A DNA stretch of 64,000 bases from NCBI GenBank assembly GCA_963402885.1, contig OY727095.1:15319001-15383000 (forward strand). The letters run 5' to 3'. A program made the position numbers and the translations under genes. The stretch's first letter is position 1. Every line of letters starts with the position of its first letter. Of the stretch, positions 46,151 through 60,100 are shown piece by piece. The notes beneath the pieces were generated by a model. That model worked only from the letters and a program-made list of their open reading frames with translations, was not told the DNA's origin and made no database searches. This DNA comes from Antedon bifida (taxonomy: Eukaryota > Echinodermata > Crinoidea > Comatulida > Antedonidae).

Positions 46151-46594
46151 TTCATGTGGTTGGTGGATAAAGCGTTTAAAACATGCACTCAATCTCAAAT
46201 ATTATTTCATTATACAACCGATATGTTGATAGCCAAATTACTTTGTTTACAGATAATGACCATAAACAACAAGCAAATGCGGACAATAAAGGGGCCCTCA
46301 AATACTTAATTTAGACAGTAGCCCAAGGGCTGAGTCACAGAAATCAGCGAACACATGCAGCTTCCATGGCCCCAGTCTGGCACCGCTTTCCCTACACAAA
46401 CTCGCATAATGAGGTATAGTAAGTAGGCATAGGCCTCTTTTGAAACGGTTTTCTGTATTCTAGAATTAAAATCAACATGTTTTGGCTTTTCAATAATAAC
46501 AGACGTAGGCTACATTTAGTTTTTGTCATCACACGACGGCGATAATAGCGATAAATGAAGCATAAAGAAAATGCAGTTGATCACTGTTTTCGCG

Positions 46595-46735
46595 ATATGA
46601 AAAAAAATTCAAAGTCCTTATAAAATGACGTCACACACGTACCAGCACCCCATTGGCTGATTATGACGTAATGTAATTTTACCGTACCTTTAGCAAACGG
46701 AAGTTAGGATATGGTACCGTATCTTTAGCCACGGC
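46595..46735. repeat. Dispersed repeat matching 23,410-23,550
   Basis: Shares 'caaagtccttata', 'attggctgattatgacgtaa' and 'ggtaccgtatctttagccac' in the same order and orientation with 23,410-23,550. Confidence 0.7.
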
Positions 46736-46739
46736 GATA

Positions 46740-48480
46740 AACCTACAGTACATCTTATGATGATGAATTTGTCGATTTATTATTCTTAAAAGTCAACGAA
46801 AACCATGTACAGTTTCAACAGTAACATTTTAGTTGTATTACTATTAACATTGACAAAATATATTGAAATTGAACGTAATTTTCACCAATAGATGCATTAA
46901 ATATGTGCATTCCAATGCCTTTTTAGCCCTCTATTATAGTTGCTCTTTTGGCGCTCCATAGAAACGTCAATATTGAACATGGAGTAGCCTAGGCCTATGT
47001 ATGTGAAATTCACAAACCATGTGCAAGAAATTAAATTCATCAATTTAAAGGATTTATTTGTTACTTTTTCTGTGATTCTCCATCGTAAAACTAAAAGTAC
47101 TTATGAGGTCTCATTCTAAGGTGTAGTATTCAGGATAAAGTTCCTTAACACATTTGGAGTCAAAATAAAAGACAGGTGCGAAACGGAACTAGCGCCCCTA
47201 GGCTAGTAGGCCCCTAATAGTAGTAGTGTAGTACAGTACGTAGATGGCTATGCCTAGGCTAGCCTAGGCCTAGCATAGTTTGTTAGCTAGCTAGGCCCTA
47301 TAGCCTAGGATACGAATATAAGATCCAAATAAAGACCTGCTATTAAAACAATACAGTATAAAGAATTCCGTATATGATATGGTATGATAATAATGAAACA
47401 AAACTTACTTCTTGTTTCTGACATTCTTCTGGTGGGGTGATAAACTTTATTTTTTATAGAGGGCGCAATCACAATTTGTCTACATTTTATCTGCAATATT
47501 ATCGAAGAACTTTATTACTCGATCTCCTATAATATACAATACATTTTTAACAATAGCTAGCACGTACAATTTGATATTAAAATCTACCCCTTCAAAAAAA
47601 AACACTATCCTTACAAACAAATAAGTTTTTCATTCATTAGTATTTATTAAAACATATGAATAACATTAAAACATAGCAGCATACTAAATTGAGTTTAATT
47701 AAAATTGAATTAAAAGTGAAAAACATCAAAATATATTCATTCAACAAATAGACATTATAAAATGCATTCATAACTGTACTGTACAAAAAAATTGAACACT
47801 ACTGTATAAACAATTCATCAAACATTAATTTAGATTTAAGCATTGTTTGTTTAACAATCGGATCAAATATAGAACAGGGCTAGAGAAGTGGCGTTTAGTA
47901 GCACAGTGAGATTCAACAAAGTTGTGTCTATGTCTAGTATGGTAAGGGGAAGGATTAGAGGGTGCGTTCATTTGACAAGCAAGGTTGAATTTCTTCAGGG
48001 GAACATTTTTGATTTTAATAAAAAGGGGAATCAAGAGTGGACTTTGACCTTTGGATTATTTTTCAAAACAGTTTAAACAAAATTATATTGGGGTATATTG
48101 GACAGAATGTAATAAATGAAGTTGATAAAGGCTTGTTTGATCAATTTCTTTCATGGAAAAATAATATTCATAGTTTATTTCAAAATGTAAGAAAAAAAAA
48201 TAGGCATATTATTTAAGTTGAGATATTTTGTTCCTCAATACATCCTAATTATAATCTACAACTCATTTATTAATCCATTATTCGTTTATGGCATTGAGGT
48301 CTGAGGTAGCACATATTCTTCTTACTTAACTCAATTCTTATTCAAAAAATGTATGTTTGTCGTTTGATTTTTGCCTGTAATCTCAACATAGAGACTCTAA
48401 TATAAATGCACAACAAAATATAAAAACAGTTAAAATGGTCTTATTTCTAAATATAGCAATAGGTAATGCCTGCAACAGGA
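46740..48480. repeat. Left flank of segmental duplication, copy 2
   Basis: Matches 28,385-28,860 (to about 47,260) and then 30,770-31,575, 31,860-32,235 and 33,262-33,380 in order. The pre-insertion site of the copy 1 LINE is at about 48,369. No gene is supported. Confidence 0.7.
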
Positions 48481-48506
48481 ACATTAGCAACGTTTTTTAC
48501 TCACAT

Positions 48507-49810
48507 GCTTGTAGGCCTACTGTTATTTTTTGTAATATTCCAGTATTGTTATTTGTTTTGTCATCTTTTTTTTGTTACTAACATTCATGTACCGTTTAGT
48601 ACACTGAAATCTTATAATAAAGGCCTACTGTTATTTTTTGTAAATATTCCAGTATTGTTATTTTGTTTTGTCGTCTTTCTTTTGTTACTAACATTCATGT
48701 ACCATTTAGTACACTGTAATCTTATAATAAATCTTTATAGGCCTACTGTTATTTTTTGTAATATTCCAGTATTGTTATTTTGTTTTGTCGTCTTTCTTTT
48801 GTTACTAACATTCATGTACCATTTAGTACACTGAAATCTTATAATAAATCTTTGTAGGCCTACTGTTATTTTTTGTAATATTCCAGTATTGTTATTTTGT
48901 TTTGTCATCTTTTTTTTGTTACTAACATTCATGTACCGTTTAGTACACTGTAATCTTATAATAAATCTTTATAGGCCTACTGTTATTTTTTGTAATATTC
49001 CAGTATTGTTATTTTGTTTTGTCGTCTTTCTTTTGTTACTAACATTCATGTACCATTTAGTACACTGAAATCTTATAATAAATCTTTGTAGGCCTACTGT
49101 TATTTTTTGTAATATTCCAGTATTGTTATTTTGTTTTGTCATCTTTTTTTTGTTACTAACATTCATGTACCGTTTAGTACACTGAAATCTTATAATAAAT
49201 CTTTGTAGGCCTACTGTTATTTTTTTGTAAATATTCCAGTATTGTTATTTTGTTTTGTCGTCTTTCTTTTGTTACTAACATTCATGTACCATTTAGTACA
49301 CTGTAATCTTATAATAAATCTTTATAGGCCTACTGTTATTTTTTGTAATATTCCAGTATTGTTATTTTGTTTTGTCGTCTTTCTTTTGTTACTAACATTC
49401 ATGTACCATTTAGTACACTGTAATCTTATAATAAATCTTTATAGGCCTACTGTTATTTTTTGTAATATTCCAGTATTGTTATTTTGTTTTTTTGTCTTTC
49501 TTTTGTTACTAACATTCATGTACCATTTAGTACACTGAAATCTTATAATAAATCTTTGTAGGCCTACTGTTATTTTTTGTAATATTCCAGTATTGTTATT
49601 TTGTTTTGTCATCTTTTTTTTGTTACTAACATTCATGTACTGTTTAGTACACTGAAATCTTATAATAAATCTTTGTAGGCCTTATACTGTTATTTTTTGT
49701 AATATTCCAGTATTGTTATTTTGTTTTGTCATCTTTTTTTTGTTACTAACATTCATGTACTGTTTAGTACACTGAAATCTTATAATAAATCTTTGTAGGC
49801 CTTATACTGT
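48507..49810. repeat. 117-bp tandem array (~11 units)
   Basis: Units begin 'taggcctactgttatttttt' at about 48,511, 48,621, 48,738, 48,855, 48,972, 49,089, 49,207 and onward. Each contains 'gtaatattccagtattgtta', 'ttactaacattcatgtacc' and 'tttagtacactgaaatctta'. Units alternate between the variants tcgtctttctttt and tcatctttttttt. The open frames across it on both strands are repeat artefacts. Copy 1 of the duplication has a single unit. Confidence 0.9.
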
Positions 49811-49812
49811 TA

Positions 49813-50361
49813 AAGATGTATTGTCCCTTGAAACACAAAAAAATGAAGGTCAAAATATTCTAAATTTAAATTGGCCATATCAAAGTAATATTAAAGTTAT
49901 TCACATTAAGTCGGAAATTCGAGCAAAAAAAAACAAATTTACGTAATTAACAGGTAAATTAATTTGATTACATTTCGTCTGGAAAATCGTCGCGAGCGAA
50001 TGTAAACAAAGATCTCAAACCACGGGTATGCATTATGCATGATGCTAATTAAGAATTTTTTTAATTCGTCACGGTTGAGAAGGTGTTTTCACACAGATCG
50101 CGAGGAAGTTTTATGATTATGCATACAGAGTAGCCAAACAAGCGCGTTTCATTATGAGATATGTTTTGATCGAAAACTTTGACTGGAAGTCAAAGTTATT
50201 TTTTGAACAAAAAAACGTCTGTATTTCAGTTAAATGATTTTTTTTTGGACTAATTTTTGGTGAAAGTTAATAACTATTATGATACTTCAAAATGACACAC
50301 TTTTTTTCGAAATATTTTATTTTTTATTTTTGTGGAATTAGTCAAAGGGACAATACATCTT
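49813..50361. mobile_element. TIR MITE inserted in the 117-bp array (~550 bp)
   Basis: The ends 'aagatgtattgtcccttg' and 'aaagggacaatacatctt' are inverted repeats flanked by TA on both sides. The surrounding array unit resumes exactly afterwards (ctgt-TA ... TA-tttttgtaatattcc), which defines the insertion. TA duplication suggests a Tc1/mariner-type mechanism. No coding sequence. Confidence 0.75.
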
Positions 50362-50499
50362 TAATTTTTGTAATATTCCAGTATTGTTATTTTGTTTTGC
50401 TGTCTTTCTTTTGTTACTAACATTCATGTACCATCCGTTTAGTACACTGAAATCTTATAATAAATCTTTCAACAGTAGAACCTCCTCCTTACTACTGGA

Positions 50500-50940
50500 G
50501 TAAATCCCTTCTTTAGGACACCCCTATTCAGGGGACACACCCCTATTTAGGGGACACATCCCTATTCAGGGGACACACCCCTCCTCTTTACTACTGGAGT
50601 AAACCCCTTCTTTAGGACACCCCTATTAAGGGGACACACCCCTATTCAGGGGACACACCCCTACGCTTTACTACTGGAGTAAACCCCTTCTTTAGGACAC
50701 CCCTATTCAGGGGACACACCCCTATTCAGGGGACACACCCCTCCTCTTTACTACTGGAGTAAACCCCTTCTTTAGGACACCCCTATTAAGGGGACACACC
50801 CCTATTCAGGGGACACACCCCTACGCTTTACTACTGGAGTAAACCCCTTCTTTAGGACACCCCTATTCAGGGGACACATCCCTCCTCTTTACTACTGGAG
50901 TAAATCCCTTCTTTAGGACACCCCTATTCAGGGGATACTT
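50500..50940. repeat. 'cccctattcaggggacaca' array, copy 2
   Basis: Multiple 19-bp palindromic units plus 'ctttactactggagtaaacc' and 'ccttctttaggacac', arranged in repeating blocks of about 120 bp. Expanded relative to copy 1 at 33,530-33,735. Confidence 0.85.
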
Positions 50941-51116
50941 CCCCATAAAACGAGGGGAAATATATGTTTGTACATTGAAGTATGACACGCTAACATTACA
51001 TCGCAACCAAATCGCTACTCAATTCGCAGATAAAAGAGTTAACAGGTAGATTGTACTGGTACCAGTTTTCAACACTTTAACGCTGTCTAATACTTGTATG
51101 AATAGAATGTTCGTGT

Positions 51117-54100
51117 TTATTGCATCATTGGGCTAAGTCTGTGACTTAAGTCTTCATCATCCTCTGAGAGATCTATACGGATGAAAAACAGTATCAATAA
51201 ATTTAGTATAACAGTTATGATTATTGTGGAAATTGTAATTGTTTTTTAAGATTATGAATAATGAATATAAATTCATAAAACACCAGCAATATTTTCCAAT
51301 GTAATAAATTCAGTAGATTAGCATCATAGTTATTGTTGAAATCATAATCATTATTTGAATAAGATTGCAGTATAATTCATGAAACGCAACAAAATCATTT
51401 TCAATTTCTTGTAATAAATTCAGTAGATAGCATTCTTATCATAATCACAATTTTAAGATTATGAATAAAAATTCATGAAAAACCACAAAATCATTTAGTA
51501 ATAAAAGTAATAAATTCAGCATTGTTATTGTTTAATAATAATAATCATTGCTTGAATATGATTATAATATTAATTCAATTCAACAATTTTCTATATCTAT
51601 AATCAGCTTTTAGAAACAACTACAAAAAACTACTCACTCTAATTATTTTATTCCTATAATAATAAGTTACATTATATTCTTTGTTTTATAAATCCTAAAT
51701 TTTAGAGTTATATCATCCTCAATATCACCAACTTCTATGTCATTATATTCATATAATCTTTCTTTTTTTAAACTTTTTTATGTTTTTCTCCCATTCTTGT
51801 ATAATATTTATAATTTACCTTCACTTTGTTCAAATTGGTGACTTGATGATGCTGCCTCACTTCTTCTCACTATCGCCTACAAATAATCATTTAATGTAAA
51901 TAATCAACTTTATTAAATAAAAAAAAAACCAGATATTATTAATTTGAATCAAATTACAATTACTGAAACTGTTTAAGAATGAAAGATTCAATAACTTTAC
52001 AAATAACTTAATACAAAACAAAGAATATATGCATACCATTACCAAGTAGTATGTTACTTGCTATTTTGCTAAGACGACCTGCAAACATCTGTATTTTGTC
52101 TAAATCATCAGATAATTCTTGCTCAATCTCCAGACGGAGAACTGCATCCCATACATTGGAGAAGTTATATTTTGTCAATTTATAGTAAGCAGTAACATTA
52201 TGTAATGCATCTGGGTCAACTTGATTCAGGGCCTTGAACAGTCGCTTTCTGTAAGATGACAACTTAGCTTTACCAGTATGTCTATTCAGAATGTTGTTGT
52301 CTGCCATATACTTTGACACAAGATCTTTGGCCTGTGCCATTTCAGATGTTTTCGTAACCTCTAACAGCAAGTTAATATTGGTTGGTGAGATTAAACCTTT
52401 GTCTTCAAGTGCATTGAGCAATTCATGTCCATTGCAATGTGGATTTTTAATTTCACTGACACTCAAGTGAGAAAATAGTAGGAATCTTAGCCAACAGTAT
52501 TTTTCACCGTCAAAGCATCCACTGAGACCAGCTTTTAGATCTTGGAAATTGTCGCAAGTTTTCGATTCTGCAATTGTGTTCCTGTCTGCAAATAAAATTA
52601 TAGCACATTTATTATTATTTTTTATTATTGTTTCCAAAATGAAAATAATTTGTTTGTTTAATTATAAGTATAGAATATCAACAAAATGTAAAAGCATAAA
52701 AAAATTAAACAAATTAAAAAGTAATTGAGGTAAATGTTAAATTTGTGTTATGTTCTCTCTCCACTCTACTATTTCAAAATAAAAATATTGTGGAATTATG
52801 TCAGGTTCAGATCAAGTTCAATAATAAATATCAAACTACGGTAAACTTTGGAAAATTTGATATTGTAAATTCTGGAAAAATTGACAGTCACATGTGTGTC
52901 ATTCTAGACTTGGCTATATGTGGCAAGTTTTGGTATATTAAACAATTAAAATTAAGGACTTGACAGTAGTTGGCTGAAGGCAGCCATAGCTAGGCTGGTA
53001 CGTAAGCCACGGGCGGGTAGAGGCATGTCCTTGGTTTTGCTTTCCCAATGTGTTCCCAACAAAGATTAATGCATTGCTGTAAAACTATTTCTCAATTGAA
53101 CTGTTGATTTTATGCGTTTGTGTTAATGCTAGTTTATTTAGTTCAGGTTCGAATTAAATGCGTCTGTGATGATACTATGTGTCCCATGCAGGATAGGCCT
53201 TGCTAGTACTACTGTAGTAAACTAGTATAGTACTAGTATTACTGAATGGGTACCCCTGTTACTAGCTATAGGCTAGCCTAGACCCGATCATCTGTTACAT
53301 GAGTCTAATTGTCTTTGCCATCTAGACCATGATGACCATAAACAATTCTAAATTTGGTGTAAGTACAGTACTATCGTCATTTGATGCAATCATATATGGA
53401 AAGCTATCGTCGCAAAAACTCCAACAGGTAAAAAATAACCACAAATCTTGAACATGACAAATTTTCACAAACATTTTTTTTTTGGGTTTGCACAAATCAC
53501 TTTCAAGTCTAGTTTTAAACTTAATAATCAACATTATATTCTTGGTGCTATAATAATATGATCATAAATTTTAGGGAGAGTATATTATCATCATCATCAT
53601 TATAACCAACTTAAATTTTTTAATTTAAAAATATTATAATCTTGTTCATCATCATTATGTGTGTGTGTGTGTGTGTTGTTCGATTTATAAAGCGCTTATA
53701 CAATCAAAAGATTGTCCCAAAGCGCTGACAGAAGAAACAGAAAGAAATTACAAAGAAAAAAGATGGGTTTTGAAATAGATAGTGGATGCATTTTTAATAG
53801 GATCAGGAAGATTGTTCCACAATATCACTATCTTTATCTACTAGTATCTTACCTTCACTTTGTTGGTGACTCTGTGATGTTCCTTCTCTTTCATCCTCAT
53901 CACTACTACCTAAAAATGATAAAAATGAGAAGTATATGTTTAAAGTATGTTAGGATTTGTTTATATACATGGCACTTTTACACTGGATGATCGAGATTTG
54001 ATCATTAAGAAAGTAGTGCATTACTAATACACTATCAAACTTGTTTGACATAAAAAGTGTGATGTCGTGAGGTAATTTCCCGATTGATCGTAATCAAAAC

Positions 54101-57100
54101 GGTACCGGGTATGGTCTACTAGCTTTTCTGCTCCCAACCAGTACATCCATTCATAGAAGCCTTGATGAAGTAAGCCTACCTGGTGGTGACCATAGAACGG
54201 TCCCGAGATAACAACTATACTTCAGCTTTAGTCGATAGAAGATTGAAATATTGTTAGAGATAGAGTATACGATGTTTGATTATGTGTAGATATGTGATTT
54301 GTTCTATTATCCAAATGATGTTCCGTATATAGGAGATGAAGATAGTAGTTGGGTGTAATGATTTTGTATATCAAATAATTATCCTAGACTGTATATTATG
54401 CGATAAATAATATTTTATATATATTTTAAAAAATATTTATTGTTATGATTATAATATTAATAAAAATATATTTGTTAGTATAAATTAAAAAATTTAAAAA
54501 TATAAAATATAGATATAAAGAAGAAAAGCAAAGAGATTATGGAGCGGCTATTCCTGAATATACAATAATAAGTATCGTAAGTTTAATTTATAAATGTTAG
54601 GCGATCTTGTCAAAGGTCAAGCACCTATAGCCTGCTACGTTTCGATATTCAATATTGAACTTGAAAGCTCTCTGTCTACACTATCAAACAAATTTGACAA
54701 AAAAGTGTGATGTGCCCAAATATGAGTGATATACCCAAATATGGTAGTGATATGACATCATCATGTCCATATGTGGGCACATCACATTAGCGACACATAG
54801 GCCTAATATAACATACCTTGATTTGAACTTGTCCCCACATCATCTGTAACAAATAAAATATACAATAATGAAATAATGTTACTTTATATATATATATATA
54901 TTTTAATATATTGTATATTTCCTATTATATTATTAGCTGTTTTAGGTCTTCAACCCTGTACAAGCTTTTAGCTTTTTGTTGTTGATCCTTTTCATCTTTT
55001 ATGCATTTTATCTTTACATGTTTTATAATTTTTTTTTTTTGATGAAAAAAATGAATGAAATGAAATGAATTCAATGGATGCTATACAAATTCTATATTGC
55101 CAACACAACAGCACATTATCACATGTTCAAATGTTATAATAAAAGCAGCAAAGTATTTTATAAACCATTGAAGTGTTTTAGATCATCATCACATTCTGTT
55201 ATTTCCTTCATCATTTTAATTTTTATTATTCGATCAAAACCAACAGCGATGAAAACCACCATTAATATAAATTTGCTACTTAAAATTGTCTATAACAATT
55301 CATTTATGGAAAGGAATTACGTTGACCTTCATCCAGTCATTGGAAATGGTACCGGTTGAGAGGGATAAATTAAACAATTTTGAAAGCGGCTCAGCAATAA
55401 ATGTAGCAGTTATCTTGAGCATAGTAGAAGTTATACCATCTTGACCTTGTGATTTACCAAATTTAAGCTTGTTTACGAGTCGCAATACCAAAACACTTTC
55501 ATGAATATAAATTTGATATCTTGTTATAGTTATATTCTGTTTACTAGGGTAGGAAGCACTCGAGTCGGGGATGACGGGCCAAGTCACACATTGCAAGGGC
55601 ATATCACATACTTAGGTTTGGGTTTAGTTTTTTTCCTCAATTTTCTACTGTTTGAGAGGTTTCACAACATACAGAGCTTTATAAGTCCATGATATTATAA
55701 TATAAATACTCTGCGTATTTGTTAGACTCTCACAATGACGTGCCATATACACATATCCATTTCTAGAACATGTATGCACTGAATAAATCATGGTACCCAT
55801 CTTATGCTAAAATAAAATTCATTGATATTAACAAAGACAAATAATTTATTATACAAATAAACGCACAAGTCTAAATTTGTGCGTTAGAGGAGATGCGGCA
55901 AACTTGAGGGTATTTACAATGGTGTATGTTGCACAACATTTTTAATACCAGAGAGTGCGTTGCATCTCCAGTAACGCACAAACTTAGAATTGTGCGTTAT
56001 TTGTTTTACAACATGGGTCTATGAATTATTATCACCACTCTGCTCGGCGACCAAATCACCGACAAGGCCTAAGGAGCAGCAATCACCACTTTGCTTGCCG
56101 ACCAAATCACCGTCTAGCCTAGAAAATGGTACAATGCCTAGCATGATCGGTAATAATCTGCCATATGATTTACACGCAGTGGTGTTATGCTTTTTTTCCA
56201 CTTCAGTGATCGCATGATAGTGAAAAAATAAAGAGCGCCATGTGATTCATTTCAGCGCATCTGATTGGCTACTATACATCTTTGAACCCATGTTATAATA
56301 CTAGTTAATTATCATTCATAAAAGTAAAACATAGTTTTTACAATTTAAATTTTTTTTTAAATAATCTATTTATCTGATATATAATATTTCAATCACCTTG
56401 GTCTCTTTTTCTTCTTTTTCTTCCCTTTCCAATTTCATCTGCAAATAAAATGAAAAATATTACACTAGTTGAACCTTCTGTAAGTGGACACCATTGGGTC
56501 CAGAAAAGTATCTGCTTATAAAAGTGCCTACTTATGACAGATTCAGCTGATAGTATCAATTGAGTGTTTATTAAGGGAGGGGAGGAGCACTGCATACCAT
56601 GTTTAACTATAATCACTTGAGACACAAAGATAAAATTGCTATGCAAGTAATCTACAACAAGCGACAGCTCATCTGAGCTTATCCAATCCTTCACTTGTCA
56701 TTGGTCAAATTACTATTGTTGTGCCAATGTTCTTGTGTTGCATCCTAGAGATCCAAACACTCGCTATTGAGGGCAGCACAGCATTAACAAAGGCAAATAC
56801 TTTATTATAATTAAATATCATTAAGTCCATAAAAGTACAACATTTTGCAAAACTTATCTACTTATTTCAATCAATTACCTTGATCGGAATTTCTTCTTTT
56901 TCTTTCTGTTTCATCTGCAAATAAAATAAAAAATATTAGTTAAACCTCCTGTAAGTGGACACCATTGGGTTCAGTAAAGTATCTCATGGATGCACACAAA
57001 GATGCAATGCACAGCTCATCTGAGCTTATTCACTTGTCAAATTAATTACAGTATGTTGTGCCTATATTGTTGTGTTGCATCCTAGTGAGATACAAACCTA

Positions 57101-60100
57101 ACAGCCAACACAAATAAATAGGTTTACAATATTAAACCTCCAACATTAACATTTTTTAAATTTTAACTATCTTGATATTAGCAAATAGATTGTTAATATT
57201 TTAACAATCTATGAAATTATCAATAATGATTCTGCTAGTACTACTACTGGTAAGAGGAATGAAGAAATCACAGCTAATAGCAGCATGTTGTAATAATGTA
57301 TAGATTATCAATAATGATTCTGATAGTACTGTACTACTGGTAAGAGGAATGAAGATATCACAGCTAATAGCAGCATGTTGTAACAATGTATAGATTATCA
57401 ATAATGATAATGATAGTACTACTACTGGTAAGAGGAATGAAGATATCACAGCTAATAGCAGCATGTTGTAACAATGTATAGATTATCAATAATGATTCTG
57501 ATAGTACTACTACTGGTAAGAGGAATGAAGATATCACAGCTAATAGCAGCATGTTGTAACAATGTATAGATTATCTTTAATGATTCTGATAGTACTACTA
57601 CTGGAAGAGGAATGAAGATATCACAGCTAATAGCAGCATGTTGTAACAATGTATAGATTATCTTTAATGATTCTGATAGTACTACTACTGGTAAGAGGAA
57701 TGAAGATATCACAGCTAATAGCAGCATGTTGTAACAATGTATAGATTATCATTAATGATTCTGATAGTACTACTACTGGTAAGAGGAATGAAGATATCAC
57801 AGCTAATAGCAGCATGTTGTAACAATGTATAGATTATCAATAATGATTCTGATAGTACTACTACTGGAAGAGGAATGAAGATATCACAGCTAATAGCAGC
57901 ATGTTGTAACAATGTATAGATTATCAATAATGATTCTGATAGTACTACTACTGGTAAGAGGAATGAAGATATCACAGCTAATAGCAGCATGTTGTAACAA
58001 TGTATAGATTATCAATAATGATTCTGATAGTACTACTACTACTGGTAAGAGGAATGAAGATATCACAGCTAATAGCAGCATGTTGTAACAATGTATAGAT
58101 TATCAATAATGATTCTGATAGTACTACTACTACTGGTAAGAGGAATGAAGATATCACAGCTAATAGCAGCATTTTGTAACAATGTATAGATTATCAATAA
58201 TGATTCTAATAGTACTACTACTGGTAAGAGGAATGAAGATATCACAGCTAATAGCAGCATGTTGTAACAATGTATAGATTATCAATAATGATTCTAATAG
58301 TACTACTACTGGTAAGAGGAATGAAGATATCACAACTAATAGCAGCATGTTGTAACAATGTATAGATTATCAATAATGATTCTAATAGTACTACTACTGG
58401 TAAGAGGAATGAAGATATCACAACTAATAGCAGCATGTTGTAACAATGTAGAGATTATCAATAATGATTCTGATAGTACTATAACTACTGGTAAGAGGAA
58501 TGAAGATATCACAGCTAATAGCAGCGTGTTGTAACAATGTATAGATTATCAATAATGATTCTGATAGTACTACTACTACTGGTAAGAGGAATGAAGATAT
58601 CACAGCTAATAGCAGCATGTTGTAACAATGTATAGATTATCAATAATGATTCTGATAGTACTACTACTGGTAAGAGGAATGAAGATATCACAGCTAATAG
58701 CAGCATGTTGTAACAATGTATAGATTATCAATAATGATTCTGATAGTACTACTACTGGAAGAGGAATGAAGATATCACAGCTAATAGCAGCATGTTGTAA
58801 CAATGTATAGATTATCTTTAATGATTCTGATAGTACTACTACTGGTAAGAGGAATGAAGATATCACAGCTAATAGCAGCATGTTGTAACAATGTATAGAT
58901 TATCATTAATGATTCTGATAGTACTACTACTGGTAAGAGGAATGAAGATATCACAGCTAATAGCAGCATGTTGTAGCAATGTATAGATTATCAATAATGA
59001 TTCTGATAGTACTACTACTGGAAGAGGAATGAAGATATCACAGCTAATAGCAGCATGTTGTAACAATGTATAGATTATCAATAATGATTCTGATAGTACT
59101 ACTACTGGTAAGAGGAATGAAGATATCACAGCTAATAGCAGCATGTTGTAACAATGTATAGATTATCAATAATGATTCTGATAGTACTACTACTACTGGT
59201 AAGAGGAATGAAGATATCACAGCTAATAGCAGCATGTTGTAACAATGTATAGATTATCAATAATGATTCTGATAGTACTACTACTGGTAAGAGGAATGAA
59301 GATATCACAGCTAATAGCAGCATGTTGTAACAATGTATAGAGTATCAATAATGATTCTGATAGTACTACTACTGGTAAGAGGAATGAAGATATCACAGCT
59401 AATAACAGCATGTTGTAACAATGTATAGATTATCAATAATGATTCTGATAGTACTACTACTGGTAAAAGAATGAAGATATCACAGCTAATAGCTGCATGT
59501 TGTAACAATGTATAGATTATCAATAATGATTATATTGTACTACTACTGGAAGAGTATTATCAAATATGTCTATTTTCAAATAAGATAAAGTATCCTCTTT
59601 CTCTATTCTATAATTATTTAAACATGTCACTTTTTTGCAGAAATAGGTCACACATTGTTTATAGAACAGAAATAGCCTTTTGTTTTTCAGTTTCCTGTGC
59701 TGTAGGGATGAGTGAGAGTCCTTCATGTAGAAAGTAGTGTATTAATGAAAATGTACTTAATAAAAATAAATAAATTTAATGACTCTTACATCCAAACAGC
59801 CGCTTGTAACATGCGACATCCATCGTAACAGACTTGCCAGTTTTTGTGCACGTTAACTTCCTGCATTTGAAATCTTCAAGAATTTGAAAATGCTTCTTGT
59901 CTAATTGATCACTACACCGACAAGGAATGCATCTCTTGAATGGAATCCCCCTTCTACCGCCATCTTTAGATTGCTCGAATGACTTCTCAACTGTTGACAA
60001 AACCTAAAGATATAAATTTAATGTTGATAAATTTAAGACATACATCAACAAATATGAAAGCATCAATGATGCAGTAGCTCACAATGTAAGACATTTTATG

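Noticed and set aside
48466..49636. Open frames on both strands across 48,466-49,636, including a hydrophobic 122-residue one
   Set aside because: They are translations of the 117-bp tandem array, repeating the same peptide with no domain or start context.
57201..59523. Series of 62-91-residue minus-strand open frames starting MLLLAVISSFLLPVVV
   Set aside because: All are the same 88-bp minisatellite unit read in rotating frames; they end by period shift, not as genes, and look like hydrophobic small proteins only by chance.
59520..59726. 68-residue minus-strand ORF as the missing membrane exon of copy 2
   Set aside because: No similarity to the copy 1 membrane exon, no hydrophobic pair and no matching splice phases.
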